Assembly (NCBI RefSeq): GCF_000013205.1 | Contig: NC_007775.1 | Location: forward strand, 2,166,501 to 2,230,500 | Length of the DNA: 64,000 nucleotides | Direction: 5' to 3' | Source: Synechococcus sp. JA-3-3Ab | Lineage (GTDB): Bacteria; Cyanobacteriota; Cyanobacteriia; Thermostichales; Thermostichaceae | Shown here: piece after piece, positions 9,815 to 18,867 of the stretch | How the letters are laid out: every line of letters begins with the position of its first letter | Numbering within the stretch: position 1 is the first letter of the stretch | Translations under genes and position numbers: made by a program | The notes under the pieces: generated by a model | Told to the model about the DNA's origin: nothing | Database searches by the model: none | What the model saw: the letters and a program-made list of their open reading frames with translations, nothing else

Positions 9815-11047
9815 CTAGTCTCCAAAGAGTTTGATGGCGGGCGGCCTGGGATCGAAAACCCCGTTGGGATCCACCCGCGGGCGCTCCACCCCTTGCAGGG
9901 GATAGAGAGGGCGACCCGTGTCGAATTGAAAGAGGTAGATAGGCAACTGGCTGCTCCCCAAAGGCAAGAAGGCTAGGGTATCGATCTGGGTAAGGGCGTT
10001 GCGGCTGGCCGGTCGGGTGAGGTTAAAGGCGGCGATGCGGTCTTCCAAGGGGGTCTTGGCCTCGCTGCGTCGGCCTAGGCCAATGCTAAATTGCTGGTTT
10101 CCCTGCTCATCCACCCCCAAAACCTGCACATCTCCTAGCTCCACTGGGGGCGTGCTCTCCGGCAGGCCGGCCACCACCGGCGGCGCATCCACCGGCGGCT
10201 GCGAGGGCAAAAAGCGCAGCTGCACCCCCTCCGGCAGGATGCGGTAGTCCTGGTAGTCGTGCCGGATGGAAAGGGATCCCCTGAACAGGCGGCGGGTCAG
10301 GCCCTCCAGCGTCCAAAACCCGTAGGCCAAATTGATGCGGGTGCTCTCCGGCAGCCAGTAGCTAACCCCTGCCTGGGGATCCGGCACTGCCGCAAACCCT
10401 ATCAGGGCATAGGCCTGTCCCCACACCCCCGACAAAAACAAGAGCACCTGCCGCGGCAGCCCCGACTCCGGATCCAGCCACAGCTCCCGCACCTGGCCCT
10501 CTTGGAGAGGCTCTAAACGCAGATGCTGGACAGGGAATCCCGCCAGAGTTACCCGTTCTGAGGAGAGGACGCGGTAGCGGCTGGGATCAGCCTCTAGATG
10601 AAAGCTCACCGAGGGCAGGAGCGCTTCGGGCCGGCTCACGTACACCGAATACAGCCTGAGTAAGTCCGATTGGTTCACCGCTTCCAGTTGCCGCGAATCC
10701 AACAGGCGGACGCGATCCCCTTCGGCTACCCAAGCCTGCCAACTGCCGTCGCGGCGGCGGAGCACATCCAGGGTGGCTGTAAAGGTCTGGGATCCCTCAA
10801 CCCGCACCTGCTGGCGGTACTGCAAGTTGGGCAAAGGGGGCAGTTGCTTCAAAGCAGCGTTGTAGCGCTCCAGCCAAAGCTGGGGATCCTGGTCAGAGCC
10901 TCTCGAGGAAATGAGCTCCGCTTGGGCCAAAGCCAAATCTGCTGAGGGTAAGCCAACTAGCCCCGCAAGCAAAAGCACAACCCCGCCCAGATAGCCATAG
11001 AGGGATCCCTGCCGTCGCCACCTTCTTACAGATTGTCCGGGGGCCAT
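9815..11047 (-). CDS. Exported conserved protein of unknown function
   Basis: 410 residues with an Arg-rich N-terminus, a hydrophobic segment (GYLGGVVLLLAGLVGLPS) and an Ala-x-Ala cleavage site near ALAQA. The mature part is beta-rich, with many short strands and a line such as RVTLAGFPVQHLRLEPLQEG that recalls LolA/MucB-like outer-membrane lipid-handling folds. I cannot assign a family with confidence. It shares an operon with the Nudix gene. Confidence 0.7.
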   Translation of the reverse strand: MAPGQSVRRWRRQGSLYGYLGGVVLLLAGLVGLPSADLALAQAELISSRGSDQDPQLWLERYNAALKQLPPLPNLQYRQQVRVEGSQTFTATLDVLRRRDGSWQAWVAEGDRVRLLDSRQLEAVNQSDLLRLYSVYVSRPEALLPSVSFHLEADPSRYRVLSSERVTLAGFPVQHLRLEPLQEGQVRELWLDPESGLPRQVLLFLSGVWGQAYALIGFAAVPDPQAGVSYWLPESTRINLAYGFWTLEGLTRRLFRGSLSIRHDYQDYRILPEGVQLRFLPSQPPVDAPPVVAGLPESTPPVELGDVQVLGVDEQGNQQFSIGLGRRSEAKTPLEDRIAAFNLTRPASRNALTQIDTLAFLPLGSSQLPIYLFQFDTGRPLYPLQGVERPRVDPNGVFDPRPPAIKLFGD

Positions 11048-11101
11048 CAGCTCACCTTGGCCTACTTGGCTGAATGGGGAGGCTCTCTCCTGTCTCCATG
11101 C

Positions 11102-11302
11102 CTACTCAATGGCAATAGACTGGGGGCCTTGCGTGGAGGCGGGCGGATCCTCTACCCTCAAGCCCTGGGACTCCAGCCAGCTCCGCAGCGGATCTTGCCT
11201 GATGTCCAAGCGCAGCAGGCCGCTTAGGAAGCCCCCGCAGAAGACAACAGGGTTGCTCAGAAAGGTCTTCCAGACCTCGTTGGGAGTAAACATAGTTGGC
11301 AT
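11102..11302 (-). CDS. Small conserved cyanobacterial protein
   Basis: 66 residues containing FLSNPVVFCGGFLSGLLRLD, then a short helical, acidic C-terminus. The hydrophobic stretch with CGG may be a membrane helix or amphipathic. It lies alone between the Argonaute gene and the exported protein, on the same strand as both. The composition matches the host, with Pro-rich ends and a GGATCC site. I do not recognise a function. Confidence 0.6.
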   Translation of the reverse strand: MPTMFTPNEVWKTFLSNPVVFCGGFLSGLLRLDIRQDPLRSWLESQGLRVEDPPASTQGPQSIAIE

Positions 11303-11355
11303 CTCAAACCCTTCCCCATCCTAGCAGGGCCCACAGGGAAGAACCCCCTACCCTG

Positions 11356-13545
11356 CTAGACGGCAATCAATTTCTGGCGATCTATGTTTTGCAGGATACT
11401 GAAGATGTTATCGCCAAGGCGCTGGAACTCCTTGCCGCTTTTGTCGGCAAAATGGAGCACCCAGGGCAGCCTACAGGCTTGGAAGCCACTGGCAGGATGA
11501 AGTTGAGAGAGGTGATAGGTTTGTAAAGCCAGAACTTCCAAGGGAGTCTTGCCGTGCTCGTGGATCGCTCGCAGAGGTCTTGCACTGCCGAGGGAGTTCC
11601 CACCTTTTCTAATGGGCTGGCTTGTTATTAGAGTAAACGACTTTCGCGAGTAGTCGAAAACAACAGTGCCTATTTTGGCATCTTTGTACTTACCTTTTCC
11701 TTCTTCTATCCCCATTCTTCCTGTACCGCTTTTGCGTATGCCAACAATATCCACAGCAATCTTTTCTTTTTCTAGCTCCTCAATTGTTCTACTAAATTCG
11801 CCTCCTTGAACTAAACCATCCCTCATCAAGAGAACCTTGCTTGGATATCGGCTAAGCTTGTCATAAAACCTATCGACAAGTTTGGACACAGTTTGATAAA
11901 TTGCGTCCCCGGAGAAGGTTTCTCCTCTCTGCACAGCAGGTAGCTCCCAACCTAAGCTCTGCCCATCAGCCAGAACAGCGAAAGCAGAGGCTCCGTAGTA
12001 TAGCCGCCGATTGGTTCCCACATCGAAGCCGATGATCAGCTCAGGGCCTACAGGATCGTCGAGGGGTTCCAGGAGTACCGGCTGCCACGCTGCCTTGCAC
12101 AGAAGCCCGAGGACGACGTTTAGAGCCTTGTATGGATCAGCCCCAGGGATCATAAACTGAGTCGCTATCCCTGCTTCAAGGGCCTCCATGCGGATCCTTT
12201 GCTTGCGCTCATTGGGTGACCAAGGCATAACGACCAAAACCGTTTTGATCCCTTGCTCAGCCCAGGTTTGCCAGAACCTTTTTCGGGCGAGATCGCCCTT
12301 AGGCAAGTCTTGCTGAGTGGCATAGAAGTCTACTTCAATTTCCGCGCCGCTTTTTTGGGCTACCTCAAGCAAGCAGTTGAGCACTTCGCTAGGGTACTCT
12401 CGCTTGTCGTCATAGAGGTTTAGACATGCAAACTTGGTCTCGCCTACCTTCGCACATCCCCGGTATCTAACCCGAGCAGGATTTTCAACTGGTCTGCGAC
12501 CCGATCCCAATAGCTTTGGCTTGGGCAGGATGTAGCCTTGAGTCTTTAGCGGCTTAATTTCCTCAGGGGAAAGTTTGTAGACTTCCTTTATAATGGTCCT
12601 CGCAGTCTCTTCGGACTCTTCGAATCGTTCTTTCAAACTTTTTCTGATGCACTCGATAACAGCGGCGCTAACTTTTCCGCCAGGGCTTCTGTTGTCTTCT
12701 AGACTGGCTAGCATCTCCAAGGTTAAAGCAGGCGATAACCTTCGGGAGAGATGGGGATAACGTCTTTCCTTTGATGCTACTTCGACTACCCAAGAGCTCT
12801 CAACTTCTTCTACAAGTGCATTGTACTTCTGCAAATGATACTCCGCCAGACTGATGTTCTGCTCTGGTAACCGAATCTCCCGTGGGGATTGGTTAGAAAG
12901 AATACCCAGATATTTCCAAGTCAAACGTTTGCCGTTCGCATCAAAGTATGTATTTCGCACAATCTCGATTGGAACGTCCGGATAGCTTTCCAACCATTCA
13001 TGCAAAGTCCACGGCGTGTAGAAGCGGTAATGAATATCGACTTCTAAGTAAAGCTTTCCGTCTGGTTCGACGGCAACATCTATCATTCTCCCTCTGTGGA
13101 TTTCCCAGCCTTCTCCGGAAAGTTCTACCCCTTTCTGAGCAGTCACCCACCAGAGCAGGCCGCCTCCTATCCATTCGACTTCAGTTTTCTTGTACTGAGA
13201 TTTAAGGCGCAACCCTATCCTCTTGCGCTCAAAGCTTTCGAGGGCGCTTCTTTCTTGAGCATTGGCACAGGTTAGAACCCTAAGCCCACGCTCTTCCAAC
13301 TCCCACTCTGGTGTTTTGAGCTGGCTGGGCGAAACTCTTTCCTGCGTGATAATGCGACTTCCCAAACGAGCAGCTATTACATCTAGCCGATTGCAAACCC
13401 TAGCGATAGCTCTCTGCTCTTCTCCTAGCTCCGGGGGTGGGTTTGGCCTACAGTCGTACTCATAAAAGGTGAGGTCTTCCTGAGTTAGCTCCTTAACAAG
13501 AAAGCGATTGAGGATAACTGGAACTTCCTGCTGAAGCATTCTCAT
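11356..13545 (-). CDS. ago: Long prokaryotic Argonaute, catalytically competent
   Basis: A 729-residue pAgo with N, PAZ-like, MID and PIWI regions. The PIWI tetrad is intact: D508 (IIGFDVGTN), E542 (RGETFSGD), D576 (LLMRDGLV) and D701 (LHFADKSG). Their spacing of 34, 34 and 125 residues closely matches Thermus Ago (34, 34, 114). In MID, Q463 (GIATQ) and K484 (GLLCK) are present. The usual (Y/R)xxxK at -15/-11 from the Gln reads K448-xxx-R452. It probably uses small nucleic acid guides to cleave invading DNA or RNA. Start at 13545 is favoured by AGAGG six bases upstream; TTG 13551 and ATG 13539 are alternatives. No partner nuclease or helicase lies beside it. Base composition differs from its neighbours. 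Confidence 0.93.
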   Translation of the reverse strand: MRMLQQEVPVILNRFLVKELTQEDLTFYEYDCRPNPPPELGEEQRAIARVCNRLDVIAARLGSRIITQERVSPSQLKTPEWELEERGLRVLTCANAQERSALESFERKRIGLRLKSQYKKTEVEWIGGGLLWWVTAQKGVELSGEGWEIHRGRMIDVAVEPDGKLYLEVDIHYRFYTPWTLHEWLESYPDVPIEIVRNTYFDANGKRLTWKYLGILSNQSPREIRLPEQNISLAEYHLQKYNALVEEVESSWVVEVASKERRYPHLSRRLSPALTLEMLASLEDNRSPGGKVSAAVIECIRKSLKERFEESEETARTIIKEVYKLSPEEIKPLKTQGYILPKPKLLGSGRRPVENPARVRYRGCAKVGETKFACLNLYDDKREYPSEVLNCLLEVAQKSGAEIEVDFYATQQDLPKGDLARKRFWQTWAEQGIKTVLVVMPWSPNERKQRIRMEALEAGIATQFMIPGADPYKALNVVLGLLCKAAWQPVLLEPLDDPVGPELIIGFDVGTNRRLYYGASAFAVLADGQSLGWELPAVQRGETFSGDAIYQTVSKLVDRFYDKLSRYPSKVLLMRDGLVQGGEFSRTIEELEKEKIAVDIVGIRKSGTGRMGIEEGKGKYKDAKIGTVVFDYSRKSFTLITSQPIRKGGNSLGSARPLRAIHEHGKTPLEVLALQTYHLSQLHPASGFQACRLPWVLHFADKSGKEFQRLGDNIFSILQNIDRQKLIAV

Positions 13546-13621
13546 TGGCAACCTCTGAGTTCAAGCTTCTCTCTAGAATAAGCCCTAATTTTCCCGATCG
13601 CGCCTTGGGGATCCCCCTAGG

Positions 13622-14089
13622 TTAGAGCTGAAACAACTCGGGCGGAGCCAGGTCGTGGCTAAGCGCCTCAGCCTCAAAGTGGCCGCTCATGCCCACCACC
13701 TGCCACTCAGCACCGCGATTCCCCTGACGGAAGCGCAGCCGTCGAGCCCGCAACGGCACCACGGCTACAACTTCTACTGGAAATTGTTGGTATTCGCCCA
13801 AGTACTCCCGGTAGTCCGGCGGCAGGTCGGCACTGCTTTCGATTTGAATCCAAAACACTCGTCCCGCCTGGTTGCCGTAAGCGCGGATCTGCTCCTGACC
13901 CTGGTACTGCTCCACGCCGCGTAGCCGCTGCCGCCCCACTTGCATAGACTGAGCCCACTCCGGCAAGGGATCCCCCAAGCTAATCGGCCAGGCTGGTGCA
14001 CCCAACCCCAGCCAACACAACAGCAGCAGAACCCAGACCCAGGGCCAGCGGCGTGTCCTTCGATGGGCAGGGATCCCTTGGGCAACCAT
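13622..14089 (-). CDS. Exported hypothetical protein
   Basis: 155 residues with a classic signal peptide: basic HRRTRRW, then hydrophobic VLLLLCWLGLGAPAW, then a mature region that is beta-rich with no cysteines. No domain recognised. ATG 14089 is preceded by GGAGG at good spacing. It sits between the aspartic-protease-like lipoprotein and Argonaute, all on the minus strand. The ~70 bases between it and Argonaute could hold the Argonaute promoter. Confidence 0.65.
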   Translation of the reverse strand: MVAQGIPAHRRTRRWPWVWVLLLLCWLGLGAPAWPISLGDPLPEWAQSMQVGRQRLRGVEQYQGQEQIRAYGNQAGRVFWIQIESSADLPPDYREYLGEYQQFPVEVVAVVPLRARRLRFRQGNRGAEWQVVGMSGHFEAEALSHDLAPPELFQL

Positions 14090-14136
14090 CACTTTCCTCC
14101 GCAGTTAACTCGAGGCTTCAGAAGAGGGAATCGGCC

Positions 14137-15237
14137 TCAGCGCAGGCGAAAGCCGATCCGCCCCCTTTCAATATCAAAGGCAACATCGGCGTTGAAAAAC
14201 AGGGGCATGCCCAACAGTTGCACTCTCTGGTTGCCGTTAACAAAAATCCGATCCCGGCTGGGCGTTACCGGAAAGCCAACCCGAATGCGGTAGTCAAAGG
14301 CTCCCTCCAAGAGAGCCCGCCATTCCGAGCCTGGGGGTAGGGTTGAGGTGGGAAAGGGAGCTGCTCCCAACAGGCGAACGTTGAGGAAGATGTCGGAAGC
14401 GCCGCTATCAAATAGGGTGGGGCTGAGGACATTTTGAATAGAAGTGTTGCCAATGCTGTAGGCCACCTGCAGGGCCTCATCCCGCCAGATGGGTGTGCCA
14501 TCGGGAAAGCTACCCACCTGGGGCAGTTGCCGGAAACTGAAGCCGGCGGTGTTGGCCTCCGTCAGGCCGACTGTGAAAAGGCCTTGAACAGAGTCGAACC
14601 CCCCTGTCTGAACAATGTACCCAGAGCGGAAATTGCCCGGCAGGCGGGTGAGGGGACTAAACAAGTTGCGATCGGGGCTGCGCTCGTCCAAAGAGGTGCC
14701 GAGGATCCCGGCAAAGGGGCGCCCTGGCCCAAACAGGTTGTCGGAGCAGGTAGCCACCAGGGGCTCCACACAGGTGATTTGGTCGATCAACTGAATCGTG
14801 ACCGGCTCCCGGCTCTGGATCCCGCCCAAGCTGAAGGGAGCGCGAGCCAGCACTCCGAGAAATTGCGTGCCATCGGCGAAGGTTACCGTGGAAGGGATCC
14901 CTGTCCGCTCCAGGCCAAAGCGCCCCGCCGCCGAGGACAGAATGCGCAGACCTGCCGAGCCGCTATCTAGCAAAACTTCAACCTCGCTCCCGGCCACCCC
15001 CACCCTCAAACCCAGCAACCTAAAGCGGCTGTTGCCCAGAGTGCGCACCGGCATGGGGAGCGACTGGCTGCCCGGCTCGGGCGGAGGGGGGATCAGTCCG
15101 GGAGGGGAGGTCACAGAGCCCTCGGGGCTAGAGCAGGCGATCCCCAGCAGCACCACCAGCGCCAGCACCAGCCCCCTCAGCCTGCGCCAGGTTTCCCTTG
15201 TCCAGGCTTTCCTCGGGAGCCGCGCTCCTGTCTGCAT
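14137..15237 (-). CDS. Aspartic-protease-like lipoprotein
   Basis: About 366 residues. The N-terminal lipobox (VVLLGIAC, then SS) predicts a lipid-anchored exported protein. A Pro-rich linker follows. Two aspartyl-protease-type signatures are visible, LLDSGSAGLRIL near residue 95 and LFDSGASDIFL near residue 285. This is the two-Asp arrangement of a pepsin-like bilobed fold, but each has Asp-Ser-Gly rather than Asp-Thr-Gly. A Cys pair (ITCVEPLVATCSD) may form a disulfide. ATG 15237 is preferred over GTG 15261. Proteolytic activity is inferred, not shown. Confidence 0.65.
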   Translation of the reverse strand: MQTGARLPRKAWTRETWRRLRGLVLALVVLLGIACSSPEGSVTSPPGLIPPPPEPGSQSLPMPVRTLGNSRFRLLGLRVGVAGSEVEVLLDSGSAGLRILSSAAGRFGLERTGIPSTVTFADGTQFLGVLARAPFSLGGIQSREPVTIQLIDQITCVEPLVATCSDNLFGPGRPFAGILGTSLDERSPDRNLFSPLTRLPGNFRSGYIVQTGGFDSVQGLFTVGLTEANTAGFSFRQLPQVGSFPDGTPIWRDEALQVAYSIGNTSIQNVLSPTLFDSGASDIFLNVRLLGAAPFPTSTLPPGSEWRALLEGAFDYRIRVGFPVTPSRDRIFVNGNQRVQLLGMPLFFNADVAFDIERGRIGFRLR

Positions 15238-15399
15238 CAGATCCACTCCTCCAGCCACCAAGCGCTCGAGCAGGGAAAACCGGCCTATGCCAACCCCCCC
15301 TGCCCCTAGCTTGCCGAGGGGGCTGCCAAGGCGCGCAGTGCTCGGATATGCCGGCCAAGAACAGTGTAGCCAGAGCCCGAGGCGGGATCCCCCCCTCTG

Positions 15400-18300
15400 C
15401 TAGCGGGACAGGTTCTCGCCCTGCGGGCTAGCCTCCGGCATCAGACAGCCGAGGGCATCACACCCTGCTGGCCCCTCTGCGGTTAGGGCGAGGTTGCGGT
15501 CATAGCGCGCCAGCGCCTCGTAGAAGTTATCGACCTTTCGCCTTTGCTTGACCTCGGCCATCAGCCGTTCATAGGTGGCTTTGTCAATTTTCTCAAAGGG
15601 CAAGCGGGGGAAGGGAGCGTCGAAGCGGGCCAGCAGTGCTGCGCTGATGTAGCCCTCGTCGTCGCGGATGGCCTCGTAAATGCGGGATCCCAGCGCCTCG
15701 ATCTCGTCCTCGCGCAGCTCGAGGGTGGCCGAGGTGTTGTGGGTGGTGTAGTACTTTTGCACCTGCATGTAGAAGTCGAACTGGGCCAGGGCAGAAAAGC
15801 GCTCAATCTCAATCTCCTCAGCGCCGGGCAAGTTGGCCCACTCCACCTCCACCGGCAGCTCCACCAGCCACTCGGTGCAGCGGGGATCAAAGGGGTCGTT
15901 GAGCAGGTTGCCGTTTTCATCCTTATCAGACTGGGCGGGCACCACCGAGTAGCCGTAGTCCAGACAGGCGAGGGCCACGGGGTCGTTTTTGGCAAAGGTG
16001 ATGCGGCGGATGTAGCGCTGGGCCTTGGGCGGGTGCCAGCCGGGGGAGGCGTTGGTGAGCAGGGACTTGGTGCCGGCGGGCTGAACAGTGGTGCAGCGGT
16101 TGGGACGGCGCAACCCGTGGCGGTCGCAGTAGTCCCAGACCACGCGGTGGACGACCTCCTTCCAGAAGCTGAGGTATTCCCGCTCCTGCTGCTTAAACTC
16201 CCGCCCCAGAGGCGTATCGGGCCTCCCTTCCTGCCACCAGCGCAGCCAGTCCACCCCAAAGGCTTTGACGCAAAAGTCAAATAGACCAGTAAACGAGACG
16301 CCGACAATGGGATCCCATTCCCTTGAGCGCTGGAAGCGGGGCTCAACAAAGCGGTGGTGCAATAGCGCCGCAGCCGACAGGGCCCCTGCCGTAAAGGCCT
16401 CCTCTTGCTCCTGGCGGTTGTGGGGATCTAGCCGGTTGAGGTGGATCTCGGCCAGATTGCAGTGGAAGTCGCATCCGATGATCTCACCGCAGTTGTGGAC
16501 AACCAACCCATTGGCATCAAAGCAGCTTGGGCCGGGCACGGTGCAGTCATAGACCGGTTCCACGCCGTCAGGCTCCAGGGCTGCAACTGTAACCGTAAAC
16601 CACTCCCGGTTGAGCCGGCGCTGGTAGCTGCCGAGCAGTTCACCTAGCTTCTGAGCTTTGCGCGGTTCTCGAAAGCCCACCACTGCCTGAAACTGGTGCA
16701 GGTTGTCCCCGCTAATGACCAGCTCGTGCTGCACCTTGCAGGCGTAGGGGGCTGGCTGGCGCTTGCTATCAGGCAGCAGACGATACCCAGCGGGACGGCG
16801 ATTCTCGTAGATGGCCGAGACAATCCCTAGACGCGCCAGCATGCGCTGCACAGCTTTGAGGGTGTCCAGGTTGCTTTGGGAAAGCCGCACACTAACTCCC
16901 TTCTCTTGACCGCCCTGCACACTGCCGTCTGCGTCAAACAGGCCGCACAAAAAGCCGCGGTGGAAATCAAAGCTTGTGGCTTCCAGTGCCGCAGTCATTT
17001 GCTTCTGTCCTGGAGCCATGCCGAACTTAGCCGCCAGTCTCGCCAAGCCGGTGGAATGGATAACCCAGCACTTCAGCTTGGGGTGATAACAGGTCTCTGG
17101 CCGGCGAGGTTCGTACCCTACCGCAGCCTGCAACACCTGAGCCGCATGGAGGCTCCTCTCCTGCTGCGTATCCTGCCCATAGCGCAGTACAGCCGTGTCA
17201 TTCCCCTGGGTTGTGGCAAGGCTGCCGTCGCCCAGCAAATTCCCCAAGAGCCAGCCTTCCTCCCAGGTCCCCTCACCATCCCAGGGGGTCAGGTCGCGAT
17301 GGTTGTGCAGCAGAATGCGGTCGCCCGGGCGGAGCTCTTCTGCCGGCACCCATTCCGTGTATTGCGCCTTTGGAGTCTGGGCAATGACTTTGAGAACACG
17401 ATGGTTGCCCGTCAGCCGAAGAGAAAATCCCTCCTGGGTCACCAGCTTGAGCACGGGCTTGGTGCCGGAGTAGAAAAACCCCTCTGGGGTCGTGCTGAAT
17501 AGCTCGCCGTTGACGTAGGTGCTGTGCTGCTTGCCAATAAGGTCTTTCACCTGGCGCGGGCCGTCGCCCGTGTGGATCCAAGTGTCTGCGGTAACGCAGG
17601 GGTTCAGCCCATACCGTTGCACCCTATGCCACGTTGGCGGTTGGACAGACGGAGAGCTACTAGCTGCCTGCCGCTCCTCTATCCAGCGCCTAGCTCCCTC
17701 GGGTCCCTCCGAGGCATAGACGTTGAGGAACTCCCGCTTCAGCTCGGGGGTGTTGATTAGGTCGGCGTTGGCCCGCGCTACGGCTTCTCCAGCCCACTGG
17801 ATAGCCCCCTCGCCGGAGTAAAACTGCTTGCGCACGGCAGCAATGCACTCTTCCCGCGTTGGCTTGCGGTGAAATACCCGGGTGTGGTTGGCCATGCGCA
17901 GGGCATCTCGCTCAGGGTCAATTCTCCAGTTGCCCTGCTCGTCCTGCTGCCAGAGATTGTCTTTGGCGCTAGATCCCAGCTCGTCGTCGGCGGCAAACTG
18001 GCGCATACCTGCACTACGGCGGATATTCCCCGCCACCACCGTTGCGGCCGCCTCATCAATGAGCAGGCAGCACTCTACCGAGTTCAGTTGCCTGCCCACG
18101 GCTTTGTTGAGGATGGCGGCACAGCGCTGGTACAAGCCGGGCAGCTTGATGGGGTTGGCCACGCCCCCAAACCCTTTTAGCCGCTCCCCAGCGGGGCGCA
18201 CATGGCTGAGATCCACCGTCACCTCCACCTGACCCCCAAAACTGGGATCCGCCGCCAGCTCCAGCAGCGCCTGGTAGGACTCCACCCAGCCCCGCCGGCT

Positions 18301-18867
18301 ATCCCCCACCTGGATGTGCACCCGGGATCCCTGCCGCTGGATGGGGGTGTGCTCCTGCCGAGAATGCCGCGGCGTGGCGCCGATGGATCCCACCACCTGC
18401 ACCTGCAGGCGGTTGAGGATGGGGGGCAAGCGGTTGATGAACTGGGGCTCCAGCACCGCCCCCGTGCCGCAGCCCATCATGGCCAAATCCATCATCAGGC
18501 CAAAAGAGCGCCAGTCCACCACGGTGAGGCTGGTGCAGTTGTAGGCACCGGAGTAGTTTTCCGGCTTCTGGATCCAGTCGGTGCCCATCACCCACAGGGC
18601 CCGACCGGAGATCAAGGCCTTCAACTGCCGCTGCAGACGTTCCACCAGCTCCCGCTCTTGAGGAGTAAAACGCCCTAAGCGGGCAATATCGGCCAGGGTG
18701 CGATCGCAGACGTCGCTCCAGGTCTCGCGGCTGCTATCTGGGCGACGCCGACTGTAGGTGCGGTAGAACACTGGGGCAGCCGCCGGGGCCGTGGCTGGAA
18801 ATTCGCCCAGGGAGCCCATACCAAGTCCCTGGATTGCCGGAGAATGTGCTTCCTTGCTCTGAACCAT
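15400..18867 (-). CDS. nrdJ: Class II (B12-dependent) ribonucleotide reductase with intein
   Basis: Makes deoxyribonucleotides using adenosylcobalamin. The protein has 1155 codons, of which 369 are an intein; the 786-residue mature enzyme is normal for a monomeric cyanobacterial class II RTP reductase. Visible are YSGAYNCTSLTVVDW, the MMGCGTGAVLEP region, and the active-site NPCGE, which is split by the intein into GLNP and CGEIIG. Later come CTTVQPAGTKSLLTNASPG and a C-terminal region with paired Cys (AGCDALGCL) that could be the redox-active tail. ATG 18867 (MVQSKEAHS) is preferred. The open frame extends upstream to 19170, but that part does not resemble protein and is rich in repeats of host composition. 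Confidence 0.95.
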   Translation of the reverse strand: MVQSKEAHSPAIQGLGMGSLGEFPATAPAAAPVFYRTYSRRRPDSSRETWSDVCDRTLADIARLGRFTPQERELVERLQRQLKALISGRALWVMGTDWIQKPENYSGAYNCTSLTVVDWRSFGLMMDLAMMGCGTGAVLEPQFINRLPPILNRLQVQVVGSIGATPRHSRQEHTPIQRQGSRVHIQVGDSRRGWVESYQALLELAADPSFGGQVEVTVDLSHVRPAGERLKGFGGVANPIKLPGLYQRCAAILNKAVGRQLNSVECCLLIDEAAATVVAGNIRRSAGMRQFAADDELGSSAKDNLWQQDEQGNWRIDPERDALRMANHTRVFHRKPTREECIAAVRKQFYSGEGAIQWAGEAVARANADLINTPELKREFLNVYASEGPEGARRWIEERQAASSSPSVQPPTWHRVQRYGLNPCVTADTWIHTGDGPRQVKDLIGKQHSTYVNGELFSTTPEGFFYSGTKPVLKLVTQEGFSLRLTGNHRVLKVIAQTPKAQYTEWVPAEELRPGDRILLHNHRDLTPWDGEGTWEEGWLLGNLLGDGSLATTQGNDTAVLRYGQDTQQERSLHAAQVLQAAVGYEPRRPETCYHPKLKCWVIHSTGLARLAAKFGMAPGQKQMTAALEATSFDFHRGFLCGLFDADGSVQGGQEKGVSVRLSQSNLDTLKAVQRMLARLGIVSAIYENRRPAGYRLLPDSKRQPAPYACKVQHELVISGDNLHQFQAVVGFREPRKAQKLGELLGSYQRRLNREWFTVTVAALEPDGVEPVYDCTVPGPSCFDANGLVVHNCGEIIGCDFHCNLAEIHLNRLDPHNRQEQEEAFTAGALSAAALLHHRFVEPRFQRSREWDPIVGVSFTGLFDFCVKAFGVDWLRWWQEGRPDTPLGREFKQQEREYLSFWKEVVHRVVWDYCDRHGLRRPNRCTTVQPAGTKSLLTNASPGWHPPKAQRYIRRITFAKNDPVALACLDYGYSVVPAQSDKDENGNLLNDPFDPRCTEWLVELPVEVEWANLPGAEEIEIERFSALAQFDFYMQVQKYYTTHNTSATLELREDEIEALGSRIYEAIRDDEGYISAALLARFDAPFPRLPFEKIDKATYERLMAEVKQRRKVDNFYEALARYDRNLALTAEGPAGCDALGCLMPEASPQGENLSR
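16492..17598 (-). other. Intein in nrdJ with LAGLIDADG endonuclease
   Basis: 369 residues in frame. It begins with Cys1 (CVTADTWIHTGDGPRQV). An N-terminal splicing block B equivalent reads LTGNHRVLK. The two LAGLIDADG motifs are LLGNLLGDGSL and FLCGLFDADGS. It ends with the canonical GLVVHN just before the +1 Cys. The +1 residue is the NPCGE cysteine, by family knowledge the thiyl-radical Cys, so the reductase cannot work unsplit. The homing endonuclease looks intact, so the intein may be mobile. Confidence 0.95.

Noticed and set aside
15544-16284. 246-residue plus-strand frame opposite nrdJ
   Set aside because: Antisense to conserved RNR coding sequence.
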